Below are positions 57,143 through 64,000 of a stretch of DNA of 64,000 nt, piece after piece. Both the position numbers and the translations under genes were made by a program. The stretch is from Tetracentron sinense (Eukaryota > Streptophyta > Magnoliopsida > Trochodendrales > Trochodendraceae). The stretch covers positions 3,383,950 through 3,447,949 of the forward strand of contig CM026573.1 of NCBI GenBank assembly GCA_015143295.1. Reading direction: 5' to 3'. Numbering within the stretch: the first letter of the stretch is position 1; every line of letters starts with the position of its first letter. A model generated the notes under the pieces. That model worked only from the letters and a program-made list of their open reading frames with translations, did no database searches and was not told where the DNA came from.

Positions 57143-57699
57143 TGATGGAATTAAATCATACCGAAAGCCATAAACAAATTCTAGATGCAAACGTTCTAGA
57201 ACAATATATCAAGAATCCTAGGATCTACATCATGCCAAATTATTAAGGATTTATGGGTTCGGGTGAGATACCTGGATCCATTATGAACGATCGTCTACCG
57301 TTGCGGAAATACTACGACAATCGATCACGAACGGATGAACACGAACGGGTGGGTGGTTTGTGATCTTCCTCAACCAAATCACCTTAGTTCCTCAATGGGA
57401 CCGTCTTCTCTCTTCCAGATGGGGAGAAGAGAAACTGTGTTATGATTTGGTGTATTGGGGACCATAACTGAAAGGGTCTTTTTTTTATTGCTTAATTAGG
57501 GTTCCCATAATCCCCTAATTAGAACAAAATCAGTATCTACTCAATTAGTCCATATCAATTTTAGTAGTCTACGGGCTTACCAAAATTAGACCACTTGATT
57601 TCAACCCATTAAATTAAATAGCTAATATAATTGAATAAACAAAATAATATGTTGCCCAATTTAGTATCCTAACATTATAGGAAACGTGATTTCCTAACA
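57143..57699 (-). repeat. 3' LTR of second copia element
   Basis: Starts on the minus strand with TGTTAGGAAATCACG at 57699, right after the polypurine tract. The far end is placed at CATCA near 57143 by the usual CA ending and is uncertain because no partner LTR is present. Confidence 0.6.
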
Positions 57700-57711
57700 A
57701 TCTTCCACTTG
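57700..57711 (-). other. Polypurine tract of second copia element
   Basis: AAGTGGAAGAT on the minus strand directly before the LTR start. Confidence 0.75.
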
Positions 57712-58140
57712 GGCTACATATTATTCCTGAAACAATTACATCACAAAATTCCTTAGGCGTGCATCTGTATGTTATTTATCCTTAGACTTCTCATTAAACA
57801 ATCTAGTCCATCTCATATATTAGCAATAGAATCACCGCGGCTTTTATCACAATACAGTCGTGACTAAACCACGATGATCACCATACCAATACTCCCAATG
57901 ACATAGATTAAATATGGATGAGTAGCATAAAAATTACATACAATGTGATCTCACACATGCCTATTTCCAACTGGTCCTTCTTCAGTCTTTAGTGAGATCA
58001 ATCCAAAGTCCTTAATGCAATGCAAACATTGCACATAAGTAAGCTTAGAAATAGAATCATAAACCATCACCTTTATTCTGCAGAAAACTAAACAATTCAA
58101 TGTCTAAAGTAAAACATATAGAACATAAAAATGACTCTCA

Positions 58141-60340
58141 CTAAACCAAGGTATTATCAGAACTAACACCAATGTGAGCAGTGTGCTCATGAAAAACCTT
58201 AGGCGTTAAGCCCTTGGTCAATGGGTCCGCTAGCATAGAATTTGTTCCTATATGTTCTATGAAAATCTGCCTATCCTGAACTCTCTCCTTAACAACTAGA
58301 AACTTGATGTTGATAAACTTCGATTTCGTCGAGCTCCTGTTATTGTTGGAGTAAAGCACCGCTGAGTTATTGTCACAGTAAATCTTCAATGGCCTGTCAA
58401 TGACATCTACCACACGCAGCCCAGTGACAGTTTCGCAGCCATATCCTGTGGTTGGATGCCTCATAACAAGCAATGAACTCTGCAGCCATGGTTGAAGAAG
58501 TTATGAGAGTTTGCTTGGCAGACTTCCATTATATAGCTCCTCCAGCCAACATAAAGATGTAGCTTGAAGTGGAGCGCCTGCTATCTTGGCATCCTGCAAA
58601 ATCGGAGTCAAAGAACCCGATGATCTCTAAACTGTCTGATCTCTGATAAGTGAGCATGTAATCTTTTGTTCTCCTCAAATAACGCATCACGCGTTTAGCT
58701 GCCTTCCAATGTTGCATAACTGGATCATTCAAATATCTGTCCAAAACTCCCACTATAAATCCTATGTCGGGACGAGTACAAACTTGAGCGTACATTAGAC
58801 TCCCTACTACTGACGCATATTGAATCATCTGCATCTCTTTCCTTTCAAGATCATTATTAGGGAACTGTTTGAGACTAAACTTATCTCCTTTAGCCACAGG
58901 CGTGTCTCCTGGTTTACTATCTTTCATGCCGAATCTACTCAGAACCTTATCGATATAGCTCTTTTGTGACAACCCAAGGATACCTCGAGAACGATCTCTT
59001 AGTATCTGGATACCTAATACAAAAGAGGCGTCACCAATATTTTTCATCTCGAATTTCTTCATCAGAAATTTCTTGGTTTCGTGCAACAAGCCTATATCGC
59101 TGCTAGCAAGCAGAATGTCATCGACATATAATACCAGGAAGATATATTTACTCCCATTGAACTTGTGATATACACAGTCATCAACGACATTCGCCTCAAA
59201 ACCGTACGAGATGATGACTTGATGGAACTTGTGATACCATTGATGGGAAGACTGTTTGAGACCATAGATGGATTTCTTCAACTTGCAGGCTATAGACTTT
59301 GGATCTCCCGATACAAAGTTTTCTGGCTGTACCATATAAATCATCTCGTCAATGTCTCCATTGAGAAATGCAGTCTTGAAATCCATCTGATGCAGCTCTA
59401 GATCAAAATGAGCCACTAGTGCCATTACAGTTCTAAAAGAGTCTTTCGAAGACACCAGAGAGAAAGTCTCTTTGTAGTCTATGCCTTCCTTTTGAGTAAA
59501 GCCTTTGGTGACTAGACGAGCTTTATATCTCTCGACATTACCCTTCGAATCCCTCTTGGTTTTAAATATCCATTTACAACCAATGGGTTTCGCACCTTTA
59601 GGTAATTCGACGAGATCCCAAACGTCATTGTCTTTCATAGACTTCATCTCATCCTTCATGGCATCAATCCACTTCTGAGAGTTAGAACTGCGCATGGCTT
59701 GACAGAAGTTGATCAGGTCATCCTCTTTTAAACCAATGTCATCATCATGTTCTTGGAGAAAGATGATATAGTCATCTGGAATCGCACTTCTCCTCTCCCT
59801 AGTGGATCTCCTTAATGACACTTCTTGAGGTTGTTGAGTTTGTTTTATAGGTGGTCTTTGAGGAAGAATCTCATTATTGTCTTGGTCTGGAACAATGTCA
59901 GGAATAGGAGCCTGAACATTGTTATCTAGTGTCGGAACCGTGTCTTGAACAACAATAGGTATGGAGACCTGATCACTGTCAACAACAGATTCTTCTTCAA
60001 AGACAACATTCCTAATGTTTTCTTCCCCCACAAACTCAACATCCTCAAGGAATCTCGCATTTCCCGTTTCAAATAAGGATCTTGATGTGGGATTGTAAAA
60101 TTTGTAGCCCCGAGAGCGTTCAGCGTAACCAACGAAATAACAGTTAACTATCCTTGAGTCCAGTTTTCTTTCATGTGGCCTATCAGGCTGTGCCTCAGCT
60201 GGACAACCCCAAATGTGTAAGTGCCTGATGCTAAGCCTCTTGTCTGTCCAAAGCTCATAGGGGGTTTTGGCAACTGCTTTGCTCGGTACCCTGTTAAGGA
60301 TGTACACTGTGGTCTTTAAGGCTTCTCTCCAAAGTGACTC
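58141..60340 (-). pseudogene. copia pol fragment (INT end-RT-RNase H)
   Basis: A long open frame (58529-60307, and about 30 bases further upstream) encodes the integrase C-terminal region (NRVPSKA near 60290), reverse transcriptase (KTAFLNGD near 59370, LYVDDILL near 59125) and RNase H start. It differs clearly from the copia element at 6539 and resembles the TNT1/Tork-type lineage. A TAA at 58529-58531 interrupts RNase H, and a frameshift near 58436 precedes the final part (58141-58473), which ends after ADPLTKGL. With only these two defects in the remaining half, it is younger than the first copia element. Confidence 0.93.
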
Positions 60341-62927
60341 TTGTAAACACCAAAATTTACCGTCCTTCCTCCCCTCTCAACTCTAAGTGTCAAGATAAGG
60401 TCCGAGAGTAGAGGAATAACGCTAAATTTATTTTAAGAGTCGCCACCTACTTAGGGGAAGTAGGATCCCGAGATAATCCAAAATAAGGGGGTCTACGGTC
60501 CAGAGTAGTCTAGGTAAGAGATCCCTTTAGGTCCTGGGGAAGGGGTTAGGCACCCCAGGACCTCCATCCAATGATGGTAACCTACTCATTAGGTCCAAGC
60601 TAAACATTTAAAATCACTTAACATTTCCTAAAACAATTATTAATTTTGCTAATCGAATACAAATCAATATGGGGTGTAAAAAGTTTATTTTTGGTTGGGG
60701 TCGAACCCTGGTTTTGGGCTGCCTACTTATCCGGTTAGTCGGAATCAGACCCTCATAGTAGTTCGGGGGTCGTGACTGTTTTTATACTCGTTTCGGAGTG
60801 TGGTCGCTTCCAACTTGTGTTTGAGTTGGGGAGGGGAAGTGGAATTGAGATTTATGAATCTCATTCCGGGAGATATTCGCGTGGCTAGGTGCTCGTGGTG
60901 GAGCTCTAGGGGGCGTTCACTTATTAGGGTAAATTTTGTTATTTTGTATTTTTTTGATTTTTTTGTATTTTTAAATTTTGGCAAGTTTAACTAGTCAAAA
61001 ACTAAACTAAAGCCCAAGGTAGGCAAAAAAGGAAAATAAAGCCTAACTGACTTAATTAACTTAAAGGCAAAGAGCAGGGCGGATCGAGCGGCCTTAAACC
61101 AAAAGAGGCTATGGTTTAAATACGGACCCTGCTCTAGGTCCCAAGGGAGGATAGACCAGTACCTTTAATTTATTTTAATCTTTTTATATTTTTTGTTGTT
61201 TCTTTTTTTTTGTAAGACTAACTAACGGGGTGGGCCAATTATTTAGGGTTAAAAAAAGAAAAACTACCTAAGTGCCCAATGTAGGCAAAATCGGAAAATA
61301 AATCGTGGCCTAACCCTATTACACATACATGGATAATACATATGTACCTGACAAAATGAATGGGCCTAAAGAGAAAGTTAATGGGCCAAGGCCCATTGAC
61401 CACTAACGGTCAATTGGCTTTGGTCCGCTATCTTTCTAAGGCCTCGAGGAATAGGCCCAATAATTTTAAAATGATTCTAGGGGCTTTCAATCCTCTTGCC
61501 CAAGCTTTGAACTATCCAAAGAAATACTATACTACAATAAATGAAAGGTATTAAATAAAAATAGGGGTAGAGATATACCTGCGAGGGCTGTTAGGAGAGT
61601 TGATGACGATGAAGGAATAAGGTAATGGCATCAACTGCTCCGTTGAACCGAGAGAAAAGCACGGACAGGGATCTTCCCTCTCAATCACTCGAATATACAA
61701 ATCCAGAATAAAATATAGATAAAACTAATAAAAAAAAAAGAATAGAAAACTGGATCACAAGCATAGCTGCTAGTCTCTTTTTTCCTCCTCTGAAAATGAA
61801 ATCTGGATCAAGGAAAATTATCAAGGTTAGTCATGGACTGAAAAATATTTACAATAAGAGCAGTTATACGTACATGGATTTATCAATCTAAATTTGGGAA
61901 ATCCACATTAAGAAATCTAAATCTACAGCCAAATTTAACCAGGGCCCAAGGAAACGAGGGCTAACCGGATACAATTCGGGGTTGTGGACATCCCCTCCAA
62001 CCGATCAGATCATAAAATAAATAATAAAAAAAACCAGAAAGCAACACTTCATATCCTGGAATTCTAGATCTACCGAATGAGGATTGAAACAGTAGAAAGG
62101 GATTGGGAAATACCTCGGGTACGAACCAGGCTGAAGCTAAGATTGGAGGAGAAGAGAAGGGAAAGTCGTTGCCGACAGTGCGATCTCGCCGGAGATGAAA
62201 CGACGGTGGTTTGATAGAAATTGTGATCGAGATAGATGGAAACCGAGACGAGCTGCTGGACAGATCAGATGAGTGGGAGAACTCAGGTGAAAACTAGATC
62301 TAAAATTTCTAGATCTAAAGCCACAGAGAACTGGAACAAGGGGGAAATAGAGTGTTTACCTGAGAGGAGAGAGGAAGATGCTGGTTGGATCGACAAGAAG
62401 AGGGCGAGCCGGTGCGCTGGAGCTGCCGGCGTGGTGGAGATTAGAGTTTAGATGAGACCGGGATCTACGATCGGAATCAAAACCCAAAAGAGAAAAAAAA
62501 GAACAGAGGAGAAGATTAATGGAAGAACCGAAAAATTGCAGGTATGTTCTAGATAAAAATAAAAAATATAACAAAAGGGAGACGGAAAAACTGGCTCACC
62601 GGAGAAGATAAAGGTGATCAAGAGAAAAGGAGATCGCCGGTGATGTGGTTGGACTGATCGGGCGATGATTCGCCTCCTCTACTGCAGATCGAGGGAAAGG
62701 AGACGCCAATGGTGTTGCCGGAATGGTGAAGCTCGCCGGGGAAGGTGATCGGAGAACAAGGTTTCCTGAGTCCTACAACTCGCTGGAAACTGGGAATCGC
62801 CGGAGGTAGTGACCTTGGAGCTGAGCTTTGCCGGAGATGAACCAACGAGGGAGAGGTCAGAGCTCGAGGGAGCCACTCTTCTCTTCAAAAAAAAAATTTT
62901 AGGGTATTAAACCCCTTCCTCTTTGCT

Positions 62928-62935
62928 TATATAGT
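62928..62935 (+). promoter_or_regulatory. Putative LTR promoter TATA box (gypsy)
   Basis: TTATATAG about 290 bp before the possible LTR end at 63222, a normal U3/R position. Confidence 0.45.
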
Positions 62936-63487
62936 GAACAGTAATGGGTCAGGCAAATGGGCCAGGCTTGGCTTAAAGAGCTTTAGTGCGGGCTTGAACT
63001 TTTGACTTGGATTTTATTTTGGAAACGTGGTGGGCCACGTGAACTGGGTTCTTGGCCAAAGGCTTACATGGAATTTCTCTTTCTATCTCTCCCTAATAAA
63101 ATGAAAATAAAAATGAGTAAAGTTAAAATAAAAAGTAAAATAAAATAATAAAATAATAATAAATAATAAAATAAAATAAAATGTAAATAAGATTTTAGGG
63201 GTGTAAAAATGGGGTATTCACAGTTGCCCCTCTTTGTCGGAAAGTGCTGGCAATTGATCGACAAAGACTAAAACCCTATCATTTTTACACACGTAAAATC
63301 AGATAAAAGAAAAAGAAACTAAACAACTAGTCCTGGTAAACTTGCCAAAATAGATGGGGTGATGGACGGTAGTTTATGGCCTCGTTGCGGAGGACTGCTG
63401 GGTAAAATGGGTGTACATGGACCATGGATTGAAGGGAGCTCGCGAACCCTACTGCATGGAGACTGATATAGTGTCCGGAGCTAGGGG

Positions 63488-64000
63488 ATTGATGGTGACA
63501 TCGCCTTCAATGTCAACCGACAAAAGAGAGGATGACATCGCCTTGAATGTCAACCGACGAGATGGGGAGCGGACATCACCTTGAATGTCAATCGAAAGAT
63601 TGATGGTGACATCGCCTTGAATGTCAACCAACGAGATGGGGATGACATCGCCTTGAATGTCAACCGAACGGACTGATGGTGACATCGCCTTGAATGTCAA
63701 CCAACGAGATGGGGAACGGACATCACCTTGAATGTCAACCAACGAGATAGGGGATGACATCGCCTTGAATGTCAACCGAACGGACTGATGGTGACATCGC
63801 CTTGAATGTCAACCAATGAGATAAATGGTGACATCGCCTTGAATGTCAACCGAAAGGATTGATGGTGACATCGCCTTGAATGTCAACAGAAAGGGTTGAT
63901 GGTGACATCGCCTTGAATGTCAACCAACAAAAATAGAGGGTGACATCGCCTTGAATGTCAACCAATGAGATGGGGATGACATCGCCATGAATGTAAACCG
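63488..64000 (+). repeat. 14-unit minisatellite, GACATCGCCTTGAATGTC core
   Basis: Units of 33-43 bp with a nearly invariant core and variable spacer (CCAACGAGATGGGG or CCGAACGGACTGATGG). Each core has TGACAT and ATGTCA as a short inverted pair around CGCCTTGA. The array continues to the window edge. Open frames across it are by-products of the repeat. Confidence 0.95.

Larger units (their letters stand above)
57143..60341 (-). mobile_element. Second Ty1-copia element, 5' part lost
   Basis: The minus strand keeps the integrase end, reverse transcriptase, RNase H, a polypurine tract and the 3' LTR. The upstream half (5' LTR, gag, protease, most of integrase) is absent at 60342, where a Ty3-gypsy-like LTR begins. 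If the gypsy element is complete, the missing part should resume on its far side, beyond this window. Confidence 0.92.
60342..64000 (+). mobile_element. Ty3-gypsy (Tat/Ogre-like) LTR, runs off window
   Basis: Begins TGTAAACACCAAAATTTACC inside the copia integrase frame. It contains AAGAGTCGCCACCTA and GGGGAAGGGGTTAGGCACCCC, blocks I associate with long LTRs of Tat/Ogre-type elements. A GCTTATATAGTGAAC TATA-like box at 62927-62941 supports the plus orientation. GGGGTATTCACA ending at 63222 could be the LTR end (2.9 kb), with leader DNA after it, or the LTR may continue. No coding domain is reached. Short open frames between 62200 and 62890 are GA-rich and unsupported. Confidence 0.65.

Noticed and set aside
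62236-62888. Several overlapping frames on both strands
   Set aside because: GA-rich LTR sequence gives open frames by composition; no domain is seen.
63449-63775. 108-residue repetitive frame on the minus strand
   Set aside because: Produced by the minisatellite period; no independent support.
63488-64000. CRISPR-like repeat-spacer pattern
   Set aside because: Units are contiguous with related short spacers in plant retroelement DNA; no cas genes, so an ordinary minisatellite.

Overview
The window is nuclear DNA of a flowering plant, most likely a dicot. It is AT-rich, gene-poor and full of transposable elements. It carries plant-specific genes (a BAHD acyltransferase, a GRAS transcription factor, an ABC1-family kinase with many introns), Ty1-copia and Ty3-gypsy LTR elements, LINEs, a tRNA-derived SINE and several MITE families. 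I see no bacterial, organellar or rRNA sequence and no tRNA gene apart from the SINE. The species cannot be named from this sequence alone.

Layout. 1-2400: repeat debris, a microsatellite and two inverted-repeat MITEs. 2469-3761 (minus): intact single-exon BAHD acyltransferase. 4255-6515: MITEs and a full-length SINE. 6539-13705 (minus): a near-complete Ty1-copia element with two long LTRs and a decayed gag-pol. 13706-20118: repeats only, with long G and C runs, long-inverted-repeat elements and a degenerate tandem array. 21359-22807 (plus): intact single-exon GRAS gene. 22947-26744: long solo LTR starting about 140 bp after the GRAS stop, with an internal hairpin-like tandem array. 30624-48297 (minus): ABC1K/aarF-type kinase gene of 11 exons (490 codons with stop). 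One of its introns is GC-AG, and its 8.9-kb last intron holds two hAT-type elements, a MITE tandem array and a solo LTR that itself carries two LINE tails. 48447-52488: trinucleotide repeat, duplicated MITE arms with G-box motifs, a SINE and a MITE. 52489-54593: third solo LTR of the same family, minus strand. 54651-56915: retroelement-like non-coding DNA and a Tourist-type MITE. 57143-60341 (minus): 3' part of a second Ty1-copia element, cut in its integrase region by a Ty3-gypsy-like LTR that runs from 60342 to the window end and includes a 14-unit minisatellite.

The three host genes do not form an operon or an obvious pathway. Their shared context is dense element insertion close to both ends of genes. 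The best-supported new observations are: (1) a small MITE family with 9-bp target duplications and at least three copies; (2) three solo LTRs of one family, two with perfect 5-bp duplications, each with a CG-rich palindromic cluster just before its TATA box; (3) a dispersed inverted-repeat family whose arms carry CACGTG or its transition derivatives, with two arms 0.3-0.45 kb upstream of the kinase start codon; (4) three hAT-like elements with 8-bp duplications. No clearly new protein-coding system was found.
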